A stretch of DNA of 64,000 bases from Hymenobacter sp. J193 (lineage in GTDB: Bacteria; Bacteroidota; Bacteroidia; Cytophagales; Hymenobacteraceae), in NCBI RefSeq assembly GCF_024700075.1, contig NZ_JAJONE010000001.1:3190001-3254000 (forward strand), given 5' to 3'. The notes beneath the pieces are model-generated. The model had not been told where the DNA came from. It searched no databases and saw nothing but the letters and a program-made list of their open reading frames with translations. Of this stretch, positions 25,735-34,689 are shown piece after piece. The translations under genes and the position numbers were made by a program. The first letter of the stretch is position 1. Each line of letters begins with the position of its first letter.

Positions 25735-26133
25735 ATGAGCAAATCACCCCCGGCCAAACCCACGGAATCGGAGCTGGAAATTCTGCATGTGCTATGGCAG
25801 CACGGCCCCAGCACTGTCCGCTTCGTGAACGACTACCTCAGCGAAAAGCGGGAGATAGGCTACACCACCACCCTGAAGCTGTTGCAGCTGATGCTGGACA
25901 AGGGCCTGGTGCTACGCGACGACGACAGCAAAACCCACGTGTACCGCGCCGCCGTGCGCCAGGAAGAAACCCAGGGCCTGTTGCTTGACCGGTTTCTGGA
26001 CGCCACATTTGGCGGCTCGGCTCTGAAAATGGTGATGCAGGCCCTGGGCAACCGTAGCACCTCCCAGGAGGAGCTAAACCAGATCCGCCACCTGCTCGAC
26101 GAAATCGAAAACCAAAACGACTCCGCCCAATGA
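25735..26133 (+). CDS. BlaI/MecI-family transcriptional repressor
   Basis: A 132-residue winged-helix repressor. N-terminal DNA-binding domain: PTESELEILHVLWQHGPSTVRFVNDYL, then the recognition-helix region EIGYTTTLKLLQLMLDKGLVLRDDD; C-terminal dimerisation helices (SALKMVMQALGNRSTSQEELNQIRHLLDEIE). It overlaps the M56 gene by 4 bp (ATGA). Likely represses itself and its partner via the three dyads upstream, and is probably inactivated when the M56 protein signals. Confidence 0.95.
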   Translation: MSKSPPAKPTESELEILHVLWQHGPSTVRFVNDYLSEKREIGYTTTLKLLQLMLDKGLVLRDDDSKTHVYRAAVRQEETQGLLLDRFLDATFGGSALKMVMQALGNRSTSQEELNQIRHLLDEIENQNDSAQ

Positions 26134-28823
26134 ACTGGCTCGAACACACGTTGTCGCCCGCGCTGGTGCGGGCTTTGGGTTGGACGCTCGTTCACTCCCT
26201 GTGGCAGGGCGCCGTGGTAGCCCTGGCCCTGGGCGGCCTGCTGCTGGTGCTGCGCCGGCACACAGCCGCCGTGCGCTACCGCGTAGCCGGCCTCGCGCTG
26301 GGTACTATGCTGCTGCTGGCTTCTGTCACCTTTGGGCGCTATTACTACGCCGCGCTGGCTGAGGTGCCGTCGTCCTTCCAGGCGAGCAATGATGCCAACG
26401 TGCGGCTGGCTTCCTGGCAGGCTACCGGCGCCCCAACTATAGCCTCGGCCGAAGCTCCGGCGCTAGTCGTGCCCGATGAGGCCGCCCCGCTTGGCCCACT
26501 GGCTGCCTGGCAGCGGTATTTCGAGCAGAATCTGCCCGTGCTGGTAACGGTCTGGCTGCTGGGGCTCTTGGCCATGACGCTGCGCCTGCTGGGCGGGCTG
26601 GCCTACGTGCAGCGCCTGCGCCACTATCGGGTGCAGCCACTGGGTGTAGAGTGGCTGCACCGCCTGGGGGCCCTGGCCGAAAAGGCGAATCTGCAGCGCC
26701 CAGTGGCTTTGCTGGAATCGGCGCTGGTGCGCGTGCCCATGGTGGTCGGCCACCTGAAGCCGGCCATTCTGCTGCCGCTGGGCACGGTAACGGGCCTGAG
26801 CAACACCTATCTGGAAGCTATTCTCGCCCACGAGCTGGCCCACGTGGCCCGCCGCGACTACCTGATGAATCTGGTGCAGTCGGTGGCGGAAATCCTGTTC
26901 TTCTACCACCCTGCCGTGTGGTTTGTGACGGCTACTATGCGAGTGGAGCGCGAAAACTGCTGCGACGATACGGCTACGGCTCTGGTGGGGGGCAACCCGC
27001 TCACGCTGGCCCGCGCCCTCACCGCCCTGGCCGAGCTGAACCTTTCGCCGCGCCACACCCCTCAACTAGCTATGGCTGCCGTGGGCAGCCGCGGTACGCT
27101 CCTGGGCCGGGTGCGCCGACTGGTGCAAGGCCGCACGGCGCCCACCTTCACGGAGGGCTTTATGGCGGCTTGCGTGGTGCTGGGCGGCTTGATGCTGCTG
27201 ACCACCGCCGTAGCCCTGGCCGACCCACGCCCCCTCACGCACCCCCGCAACCCGCTGGGCAACCTGTTGCCGGACGCTTTCACCTCCGAAGACACGACCA
27301 AGCAGCAGTCGACTTCTACCACGTCCTCTACCAGCACCGAAACAACGACTCCGCTGGTTGCCAAAGTACCGGCCGAAGTGGAAGCCACGGACGAAACGCC
27401 GACCAATGACAAACCCCGCCGCAAAGGCACACGCAACCGCTCCTCCGAGCAGGTGGTGATAGTGGAAGGCGCCGGCCGCCGGTTTGGGCCAGGTCGTGAG
27501 GCCAGCACGGTAGTTATCGAGAAAGACAAAAAAGGCCGCGTAACGAACCTGATGGTGAACGGCCAGCCCGTGGAAACGACGGCCAAGCCCGGCAGGAAAG
27601 CCAAAACGTCCACCCAGGTTATTCGGGTAGCGCCCAACGGTTACGTGCTGCGCAACGAGCCCAATGAGGCATTTCAGTTCCAGTTCGGCAATGGGCCCGC
27701 GCCGCAGGTGTGGATGCAGGTGCCCAACCAGCGGGATATGGCTACGCTCCGGCAGTTGTCGCGTGCCCAGGCCGAACGGGAAAAAGGCCGTTTCTGGCTG
27801 AAACGCGGCGGTCAGGGGCACACGTTCTACCTCGATGGCACGCAGTCATTTGGGGGCAATGAGAACTGGACGGAGGTAACTGATGAAGCTCTGCGCCAGG
27901 CCGAGCTGAAGCTTAACAAGGCTTACCGCGAAGCCGACAGCGAAGAAGAAAAAGACCGGATTCAGGAAGCCCGGGAGCGGCTGCACGAGCAGCGGGCGGA
28001 GCTGCGCGAGCGGCTCTCCGACGCCCGGCAGAACGCCGACGATACCCGCAACAGCGCGCAGAAGCGCCAGGTAGATGAAGCCATGCGCCTGCACGACGAG
28101 GCTATGCGCGAGCATGACCGCGAAATGCGCGAGCACGACGACGACATGCGCGGCTTCGATGAGACAATGCGCGTCCATGACGAAGCCATGCGGGAGCACG
28201 ATGAGGAGATGCTCCGCGCCGATGAGGCCCGCCGGGCAGACAACAAGGTGGAAGAGGCCCTCAGCCGGCAGATGCTGAGCGACGGGCTGATCAAAAACCG
28301 CAACAGCTATCAGCTGAGACTGAATGCCCGGGAAATGACGGTAAACGGCAAAAAGCTGCCGGCCGCCGTGCGCGACAAGTACCTGCGCCTGTTTGCCGCC
28401 AAAGCGGGCCGCAAGCTCACCACCGGCTCGTTCGTGATAACGCGCCGCAGCAATAGCACCAGCCGCGGCTATGTAAGCCCACCGGCTCCGCCCCGGCCGC
28501 CTCAGGTTCCTCGCGCACCCCAGGGGTTCCAGGCTCCTCGGGCCCCGCAGGCACCCCGCGCCGCGGACGCCCCCGCCCCACCAGCGCCGCCCGCCCCTCC
28601 GCGCCTCGATTCCAACCGCATCTGGCAGGAGCTGCGCAAGGATGGCCTGCTCGGAGCCACGGAAAAAAGCTTCCAGTTTCAGCTCAGCGACGAAGGCCTG
28701 AGCGTGAATGGCAAAACCCAATCAGCCGAAATGGCCCGCAAATACCGTAATATGCTCGATATGCCTGAGCCGACGGAGGGCCGAAAAAGCAAGCAAACCT
28801 TCCAGATTTCAGTGAGTGAATAA
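26130..28823 (+). CDS. M56 (BlaR1-like) membrane metallopeptidase with extended C-terminal region
   Basis: An 897-residue sensor/protease partner of the BlaI-type repressor. N-terminal part has several membrane helices (VVALALGGLLLVLRR; LPVLVTVWLLGLLAMTLRLLGG) and the zinc motif HELAH at 234-238 in AILAHELAHVARRDYLMN. A later helix (GFMAACVVLGGLMLLTTAVALA) precedes an ~500-residue outer region without a penicillin-binding domain. That region has a Thr/Ser linker, an M-R-x-H-D-x heptad-repeat helix (about 650-705), a Pro-rich stretch and a duplicated ~50-residue motif (residues ~725-775 and ~840-895). What it senses is unknown. Confidence 0.88.
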   Translation: MNWLEHTLSPALVRALGWTLVHSLWQGAVVALALGGLLLVLRRHTAAVRYRVAGLALGTMLLLASVTFGRYYYAALAEVPSSFQASNDANVRLASWQATGAPTIASAEAPALVVPDEAAPLGPLAAWQRYFEQNLPVLVTVWLLGLLAMTLRLLGGLAYVQRLRHYRVQPLGVEWLHRLGALAEKANLQRPVALLESALVRVPMVVGHLKPAILLPLGTVTGLSNTYLEAILAHELAHVARRDYLMNLVQSVAEILFFYHPAVWFVTATMRVERENCCDDTATALVGGNPLTLARALTALAELNLSPRHTPQLAMAAVGSRGTLLGRVRRLVQGRTAPTFTEGFMAACVVLGGLMLLTTAVALADPRPLTHPRNPLGNLLPDAFTSEDTTKQQSTSTTSSTSTETTTPLVAKVPAEVEATDETPTNDKPRRKGTRNRSSEQVVIVEGAGRRFGPGREASTVVIEKDKKGRVTNLMVNGQPVETTAKPGRKAKTSTQVIRVAPNGYVLRNEPNEAFQFQFGNGPAPQVWMQVPNQRDMATLRQLSRAQAEREKGRFWLKRGGQGHTFYLDGTQSFGGNENWTEVTDEALRQAELKLNKAYREADSEEEKDRIQEARERLHEQRAELRERLSDARQNADDTRNSAQKRQVDEAMRLHDEAMREHDREMREHDDDMRGFDETMRVHDEAMREHDEEMLRADEARRADNKVEEALSRQMLSDGLIKNRNSYQLRLNAREMTVNGKKLPAAVRDKYLRLFAAKAGRKLTTGSFVITRRSNSTSRGYVSPPAPPRPPQVPRAPQGFQAPRAPQAPRAADAPAPPAPPAPPRLDSNRIWQELRKDGLLGATEKSFQFQLSDEGLSVNGKTQSAEMARKYRNMLDMPEPTEGRKSKQTFQISVSE

Positions 28824-28832
28824 TGGATGCAG

Positions 28833-28866
28833 AAAGCCGGTGGCACGTGAAGCCGCCGGTTTTTTT
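28833..28866 (+). terminator. Terminator after the M56 gene
   Basis: CCGGTGGC and GCCGCCGG form the stem (one G-U pair) around ACGTGAA, followed by TTTTTTT. Starts 10 bp after the stop codon. Confidence 0.85.
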
Positions 28867-29008
28867 GTGCCTATTGTTCAGCCAGAGGCAACGGTTGCGG
28901 GGACGGCGGCATCTATGGCTGCACTCCGCTGCCGGCCTGCTGGCCGCATCCGCCCTGACCTCTATAAACTTCGCTTCGGTCTACCATCTACTTTCTTTTT
29001 CCTTCTCC

Positions 29009-31630
29009 ATGTTACGTGCAGGTTTCCTGTTGCTGGCTGGGCTGAGCTTGGTGCTCAGCAGCGCCCTGGCACAAACCGCCCCCGCGCCCGCCCCGGCCCC
29101 CATTCCTGCCGTCGTGCGCCAGCTGCAGGCCGTGCGCATCAGCGAAACCATCAAGCTGGATGGCCTGCTCGATGAGCCCATCTGGCAGCAGGCCCCAATA
29201 GCTACCGACTTCATTCAGAACCGGCCCAACCCCGGTCCCCACGAAAAGCACCCCACCGAGGTGCGCATCCTCTACGATGATGCCGCCATCTACGTGGGCG
29301 CCATTATGCACGACGTGGCCCAGGACTCCATCTTCCGGGAGCTGGGGGAGCGGGACAACCTGCCCAACACCGACTTTTTCGGCATCTTCCTCGATACGTA
29401 CCGCGATAAAATCAACGGCTACGGCTTCTTCGTGACCACGGGCGGGGTGCAGGCCGATGCGCGCTACTCGCCCGCCAGCGGCGAGGATTTCGCCTGGAAC
29501 GCCGTGTGGGACTCGCGCACCGCCATCCGCGGCACCGACTGGATAGCGGAAATGCGCATTCCGTACTCGGCCATTCGCTTCAGCACCCAGGCCGAGCAGT
29601 CGTGGGGCCTGCAGTTTATGCGTAACCGTCAAAGTTTGCGCCAGGGCTTTTTCTGGAGTGAGGTCAAGCCGGCCGTGGATGGCTTCGTAAACCAGTGGGG
29701 CGTGCTCACGGGTTTGCGCGACATCAAGCCCCCGCTACGCCTTTCGCTCACGCCCTACATTTCGGCCTACGCCAACCACTACCCCTATAAGGAGCAGGGC
29801 ACGCGCAACACCAGCACCAGCTTCAACGGGGGCGCCGACGTGAAGTGGGGCATCAATGAAAGCTTCACGCTGGACGCCACGCTGGTGCCCGACTTCGGGC
29901 AGGTGCAGAGCGACAACCAGGTGCTGAACCTTTCGCCCTTTGAGGTACAGTTCCAGGAAAACCGCCAGTTTTTTACGGAGGGGACCGAGCTCTTCAACAA
30001 AGGCAACCTGTTCTACTCCCGTCGCGTGGGCGCTACCCCCATCGGGTTTGGTACGGCCGGAGACAAACTGCGGGCCGGAGGTGAAAATGAGAAAGGCGAG
30101 TATATACCGGGCGAAGTTTTGGTGTCGGACCCGGGCGTGACGCGCCTGCTCAATGCCACCAAGATTTCGGGGCGCACCAGCAAAGGCCTGGGCGTGGGCT
30201 TGTTTAATGCCCTCAGCAACGACGTGTACGCCATAGCCCGCGACTCGGTGGACGGCAAGGAGCGGCGCATTCTCACGCAGCCGTTCTCGAACTACAACAT
30301 CTTCGTGCTGGACCAGAGCTTGAAAAATAACTCCTACGTGTCGCTCATCAACACCAACGTGACGCGCATGGGCAGCACCTATGATGCCAACGTAACGGGC
30401 GGGCTGTTTCGCTTCTCCAACAAAAAGAACTCCTACGCCATTGATGGCCGGGTGGTATACTCGCGCCGCCGCGGCACCCAGTTCGGCTCCGAGGAAGCCA
30501 TCGGCGACCAGGATGGCTATAAGTATCAGGTAGGCTTCGGAAAGATCAGTGGGGCTTTCACCTGGGGCCTGAACCACGGTATCGAGTCGGACCACTACAA
30601 TCCCAACGACCTGGGTATCCTGTTCGGTAACAACAACATCTCCCAGAATATCTACGCCAACTACAACATTTATAAGCCGTTCTGGAAGGTAAATAACCTG
30701 TATAACTGGTTCAACTTCAATCATTCCCTGCTTTACCGGCCCACGCGCTACCAGGATGTCAGCATTGCCGGAGGCACGCAAACAACGTTCACCAAAAGCT
30801 TTATTACCACCGGCTTCGATGTGAGTATCGATCCGGCCCGCAACGACTTCTACGAGCCGCGCACGGAGCCGCTGGGCGAGTACTATGTGCGCGTGCCAAC
30901 CAGAGCCGGCTTCAGTGCTTTCTTTTCAACGGACTATCGGAAGAAGCTGGCCTGGGACCTGAGCGGGGGTACCCGGCAGTACGTGAAGGACGAGCGGCTG
31001 GAGCGCCCGCGCCGAACCAGCTATTCGTTGTCGTTTTCGCCGCGCTACCGGGTCAACAACAAGCTCAACTTTCGGTACAGCATAGACTGGGAGCAGAATC
31101 AGAACCAGATCGGCTACGTGAATGGCGGGCTCAACAGCAATGAGCCGCTAGACAGGGCCATTATCCGGGAACTGGGGGGCATTGCAGAGCTGGGGCTGCA
31201 ACCCAAGAACGTGCTTTTGGGCCGCCGCCGGGTGGTGACGGTGTCCAACGTCCTGTCGATGGGCTATACGTTCACCAACCGCATGTCCCTCACCGTGCGC
31301 ACCCGCCACTACACCAGTACCGTGCGCTACCAGGATTTTGCTCAACTGGGCCCCAACGGTATTGAAAACCCCGTGGACTACCGCCGCAACCGCGACAATA
31401 CTTTCAACGCCTTCAACGTGGATGCGGTGTACGCGTGGTGGTTTGCGCCCGGCTCGCAGGTGAGCGTGGTGTGGAAAAACGCCGGCTCGACGTTTCTGGA
31501 AGCCAACGAGGCCACGCCGCTTTACTTCGACAACCTGAGCAACACCATCAACACGCCCCACAACAACAACGTGTCCATCAAAATCCTGTACTACCTCGAC
31601 TACCTGACGCTGCGCAAGCTTCGCTCGTAG
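29009..31630 (+). CDS. DUF5916 outer-membrane protein with CBM9-like domain
   Basis: An 873-residue exported protein. The ATG at 29009 gives a signal peptide (MLRAGFLLLAGLSLVLSSALA); earlier in-frame codons cross the terminator and are rejected. Residues ~45-210 form a carbohydrate-binding family 9-like domain (ISETIKLDGLLDEPIWQQ, RILYDDAAIYVGAIMHD, ...WIAEMRIPYSAIRF). The rest is DUF5916, a beta-barrel-like region (NFNHSLLYRPTRYQD; LGEYYVRVPTRAGFSAFF). Function unknown; often near peptidases or polysaccharide genes. Confidence 0.9.
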   Translation: MLRAGFLLLAGLSLVLSSALAQTAPAPAPAPIPAVVRQLQAVRISETIKLDGLLDEPIWQQAPIATDFIQNRPNPGPHEKHPTEVRILYDDAAIYVGAIMHDVAQDSIFRELGERDNLPNTDFFGIFLDTYRDKINGYGFFVTTGGVQADARYSPASGEDFAWNAVWDSRTAIRGTDWIAEMRIPYSAIRFSTQAEQSWGLQFMRNRQSLRQGFFWSEVKPAVDGFVNQWGVLTGLRDIKPPLRLSLTPYISAYANHYPYKEQGTRNTSTSFNGGADVKWGINESFTLDATLVPDFGQVQSDNQVLNLSPFEVQFQENRQFFTEGTELFNKGNLFYSRRVGATPIGFGTAGDKLRAGGENEKGEYIPGEVLVSDPGVTRLLNATKISGRTSKGLGVGLFNALSNDVYAIARDSVDGKERRILTQPFSNYNIFVLDQSLKNNSYVSLINTNVTRMGSTYDANVTGGLFRFSNKKNSYAIDGRVVYSRRRGTQFGSEEAIGDQDGYKYQVGFGKISGAFTWGLNHGIESDHYNPNDLGILFGNNNISQNIYANYNIYKPFWKVNNLYNWFNFNHSLLYRPTRYQDVSIAGGTQTTFTKSFITTGFDVSIDPARNDFYEPRTEPLGEYYVRVPTRAGFSAFFSTDYRKKLAWDLSGGTRQYVKDERLERPRRTSYSLSFSPRYRVNNKLNFRYSIDWEQNQNQIGYVNGGLNSNEPLDRAIIRELGGIAELGLQPKNVLLGRRRVVTVSNVLSMGYTFTNRMSLTVRTRHYTSTVRYQDFAQLGPNGIENPVDYRRNRDNTFNAFNVDAVYAWWFAPGSQVSVVWKNAGSTFLEANEATPLYFDNLSNTINTPHNNNVSIKILYYLDYLTLRKLRS

Positions 31631-31643
31631 TCAGCTAGCAGCG

Positions 31644-31650
31644 TACTTTG
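31644..31650 (+). promoter_or_regulatory. Candidate -7 element for the M61 gene
   Basis: TACTTTGCG, 58 bp before the M61 ATG. Same one-base-short form of TAnnTTTG as before several other genes here. Confidence 0.35.
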
Positions 31651-31708
31651 CGTCCCGGCCCGTTGGTGCCGGGGCGCTTTTTCGTTTTCTCCACCCCGTT
31701 CATTTTTC

Positions 31709-33508
31709 ATGAAAATTCTTGTATCCGGTGCCCTGTTGGCGCTGCTGCCCCTGACCTCGGCCCTGGCGGGTTCGGAGCTAACCTACACCGTCAGCATCGA
31801 CCCGGCCCGCTCCACCGACGAGTTTCAGGTGACGCTGCAGCTACCCAAAAAGCTGAAGAAAGACCAGGCCATCTACCAGTTTGCCTCCACCGCGCCGGGC
31901 ACCTACCAGGTAATGGATATGGGCCGCTTCGTGCGCAAATTCGAGGCCTTCGATAAGGATGGAAAGCCGCTGGAAAGCAAGCAGCTCTCCACCAACCAGT
32001 GGCAGCTGGCCGACCCCACGCACACCCGCGAAATCCGCTACACTATTGCCGAAACCTGGGATACGCCGGTCAAGGACCACCGGATTTACCGCATGTGCGG
32101 CTCTTCGCTGGAGCAGGACCATGCTCTGCTCAACGGCCAGACCATTCTGGGCTATCCGCAGGGCATGCAGGGCCAGCCGCTCCGCCTGAAAATCAACTAC
32201 CCCAGCGGGTGGCAAGCCGGCTCGGCCCTCACGCCCGATGCCCAGGGCTACTACCACGCCAAAAATTACGACCAGGCCGTAGACTCGCCCATCCTGCTCG
32301 GCCGCCTCACTGAGGCGACCACCAAACTCGGCGACGCCGAAGTGGCTCTGTACTGCTACTCCAAAACCGACCTGATCAAGGCGGGGCCGCTGCTGGCCGA
32401 TATGCAGAAGATGCTGGGCGCCGCGCAAAGCTTCTTGGTGCAGCTGCCGGTGAAGCGCTACGCGTTTCTGTACCATTTCGAAGACCAAAGCCAGGGTGCC
32501 TGGGAGCATTCCTACAGCTCGGAGTACACCCTGAAGGAGCAGCCGCTCACGCCCGAGTACGCCCAGCAGATTACCGACATGGCCGCCCACGAGTTCTTTC
32601 ACATCGTGACGCCGCTCAACATCCACTCCGAAATTATTGAGCAGTTCAACTTCGTGCAGCCCACCGGCTCCCAGCATTTGTGGCTCTACGAAGGCACCAC
32701 GGAATGGGCCGCCCACATGATGCAGCTGCGCGGCGGCCTCACCACTCTCGACGACTACCTTACTACCCTGCACGACAAAGTAGCCTACGACCACCTGCGC
32801 GCCGATACCACTTACTCGCTCAAGCGTCTGGGCCTGCAGTCCTTCACCGACGAAGGCCAGCAGCAGTACGGCAATATTTACCAGCGCGGGGCCATGACGG
32901 CGGCTTTGCTGGATGTGCGCCTGCTGGAGCTTTCGGGCGGCAAGCGTGGCCTACGCGACGTGCTGCTGGAGCTGGCCAAAAAGTACGGACCCAGCAAGCC
33001 GGTGAGCGAGCAGAATTTCTTCGATGATTTCACCAAGCTGACTTATCCCGAAATCCGGGACTTCTTCACGCGCTACGTGGAAAACGCCGAGCCGCTGCCG
33101 CTGCAGGAGTACTACGCCAAAGTGGGTATCCGCTACGATGCCAGCCTGCGCACCGGCCGCCAGCTGGCGTCTTTGGGCACTAATAGCTACGGTATGCTGC
33201 CCGCCGGCATTGGGTTTACCGAAGTGAGTTCTACGCTGCAGGCCTGCGGCGTGAGCAAGGGCGACCAGTTCGTGGCCTTCAATGGAGCCGTTATTGCTCC
33301 GGAAACCATCCGCCAAACCCTCACGGCCATGCAAAGCGGCGCGCCCGGCACGGAAGTGGAGCTAACCATCCGCCACGACGGTGCGGAAAAGAAAGTCCGC
33401 TGCCGCACCATAGCCCGCGACGAAGTAAAGCGCTACAACTTTGCCCTCGACCCGCAGGCCACCCCCGCCCAGCTGGCCCTGCGCCAGGCCTGGCTGAAAA
33501 ACCTGTAG
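31709..33508 (+). CDS. M61 family metallopeptidase with PDZ domain
   Basis: A 599-residue exported aminopeptidase (glycyl aminopeptidase family). Signal peptide MKILVSGALLALLPLTSALA. N-terminal beta domain about 20-190, then the zinc site HEFFH (294-298) with downstream Glu in LWLYEGTTEWAAHMM. A PDZ-like domain closes the protein (about 490-575: GFTEVSSTLQACGVSKGDQFVAFNG, MQSGAPGTEVELTIRHDG). Typical length and order for M61. Terminator immediately downstream. Confidence 0.93.
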   Translation: MKILVSGALLALLPLTSALAGSELTYTVSIDPARSTDEFQVTLQLPKKLKKDQAIYQFASTAPGTYQVMDMGRFVRKFEAFDKDGKPLESKQLSTNQWQLADPTHTREIRYTIAETWDTPVKDHRIYRMCGSSLEQDHALLNGQTILGYPQGMQGQPLRLKINYPSGWQAGSALTPDAQGYYHAKNYDQAVDSPILLGRLTEATTKLGDAEVALYCYSKTDLIKAGPLLADMQKMLGAAQSFLVQLPVKRYAFLYHFEDQSQGAWEHSYSSEYTLKEQPLTPEYAQQITDMAAHEFFHIVTPLNIHSEIIEQFNFVQPTGSQHLWLYEGTTEWAAHMMQLRGGLTTLDDYLTTLHDKVAYDHLRADTTYSLKRLGLQSFTDEGQQQYGNIYQRGAMTAALLDVRLLELSGGKRGLRDVLLELAKKYGPSKPVSEQNFFDDFTKLTYPEIRDFFTRYVENAEPLPLQEYYAKVGIRYDASLRTGRQLASLGTNSYGMLPAGIGFTEVSSTLQACGVSKGDQFVAFNGAVIAPETIRQTLTAMQSGAPGTEVELTIRHDGAEKKVRCRTIARDEVKRYNFALDPQATPAQLALRQAWLKNL

Positions 33509-33525
33509 GTAGCTTACACTTGCCG

Positions 33526-33559
33526 AAAAGCCCTCTGACATTTAGCAGAGGGCTTTTTT
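33526..33559. terminator. Bidirectional terminator between M61 gene and meaB
   Basis: AAAAGCCCTCTG pairs with CAGAGGGCTTTT across an 8-base loop; T-run on both strands. It serves both convergent genes. Confidence 0.9.
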
Positions 33560-33570
33560 ATGCGTTTAGA

Positions 33571-34545
33571 TTACAAGCCCAGCAGCTCAGTAGCGGCGCC
33601 AAAGGCGGAGCGCTGCCCGCTAAGCACCTGCTGGCGCACGGTGTCAAGCTGGGCCAGCACGGCGGGGCGGGTGTAGAACTGCTCTTCCAGTCCCTGCCGG
33701 ATGGCCTCATGCAGCCATTGCAGGTGTTGCTGCTGGCGACGCTGCTCGAAGTAGCCGTTTTGCCGGGCATGCTGCACGTAGCGCTCCACTTCCTGCCATA
33801 CCTCGGGCACGCCCGCGCCCGAAAGGGCCGAGCAGGTAGTCACGGGTGGGCTCCAGCCCGAAGAGCCCAGCGGAAACAGGTGCAGGGCATTCTGGTACTC
33901 GCGGCGGGCCCGGCGGGCGGCAGCTTCGTTGGGGCCGTCGGCTTTGGTGATGGTTACGGCGTCGGCCATTTCCATGATGCCGCGCTTGACGCCCTGCAGC
34001 TCGTCGCCAGCGCCGGCCAGCATCAGCAGCAGAAAAAAATCGACCATGCCGTGAACGGCGGTTTCGCTCTGGCCCACGCCCACGGTTTCTACGAAAATTA
34101 CGTCGTGGCCGGCGGCCTCGCAGAGCAGCATGGCTTCGCGGGTGCTGCGCGTGACGCCGCCCAGGGAGCGGCCCGCCGGCGAGGGCCGGATGTAGGCCTG
34201 CGGGTGCATCGACAGCTGCTGCATGCGGGTTTTGTCGCCCAGGATGCTGCCGCCGCTGCGGGGCGAGCTGGGGTCCACTGCCAGTACGGCGAGGCGCTTG
34301 CCCTGGCCCACGAGGTGCAGCCCCAGGGCTTCGATGAACGTGCTTTTCCCCACGCCCGGTACGCCCGTAATGCCCAGGCGCACGGCGCGCCCGGTGTGGG
34401 GCAGCACCTGGTCGAGGACCTGCTGAGCCAGGTGCTGGTCGCTGGGCAGGGTGCTTTCTACCAGCGTAATGGCCCGGCTCAGCACGAGGCGGTTGCCAGC
34501 CAGCAGGCCGTCGGTATATTCAGAAACGGAAAAGCGCTTGGCCAA
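33571..34545 (-). CDS. meaB: Methylmalonyl-CoA mutase-associated GTPase
   Basis: MeaB/ArgK G3E GTPase that loads cobalamin into and protects methylmalonyl-CoA mutase. 324 residues with P-loop GVPGVGKST (61-69), VLAVDPSSPRSGGSILGDKTRM (switch and metal site), ETVGVGQSE (Walker B-like) and the nucleotide-base motif TKADG. It lies about 17 kb from the mutase genes mutA/mutB of this window rather than beside them. An inverted-repeat element directly precedes its start. Confidence 0.95.
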   Translation of the reverse strand: MAKRFSVSEYTDGLLAGNRLVLSRAITLVESTLPSDQHLAQQVLDQVLPHTGRAVRLGITGVPGVGKSTFIEALGLHLVGQGKRLAVLAVDPSSPRSGGSILGDKTRMQQLSMHPQAYIRPSPAGRSLGGVTRSTREAMLLCEAAGHDVIFVETVGVGQSETAVHGMVDFFLLLMLAGAGDELQGVKRGIMEMADAVTITKADGPNEAAARRARREYQNALHLFPLGSSGWSPPVTTCSALSGAGVPEVWQEVERYVQHARQNGYFEQRRQQQHLQWLHEAIRQGLEEQFYTRPAVLAQLDTVRQQVLSGQRSAFGAATELLGL

Positions 34546-34556
34546 GAGAGGAATAC

Positions 34557-34680
34557 TGTAGCGTAAGCTTTAGCTTGCGGCAGGTGAGAAGCGGGGCCTG
34601 ACCGTACGTGGCCGGCCACTGCAGGCTGGCATACGCAACCGGGCGCCGGCCTACCGCCGCAAGCTAAAGCTTACGCTACA
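34557..34680. repeat. 124-bp element with 25-bp perfect terminal inverted repeats
   Basis: The arms (34557-34581 and 34656-34680) are exact inverse copies starting TGTAGCGTAAGCTTTAGC. The 74-bp GC-rich interior has no ORF. It fills the space between divergent meaB and the DUF5723 gene, 11 and 9 bp from the start codons. MITE-like layout; no flanking duplication is obvious. Confidence 0.85.
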
Positions 34681-34689
34681 TTTTTTGCT

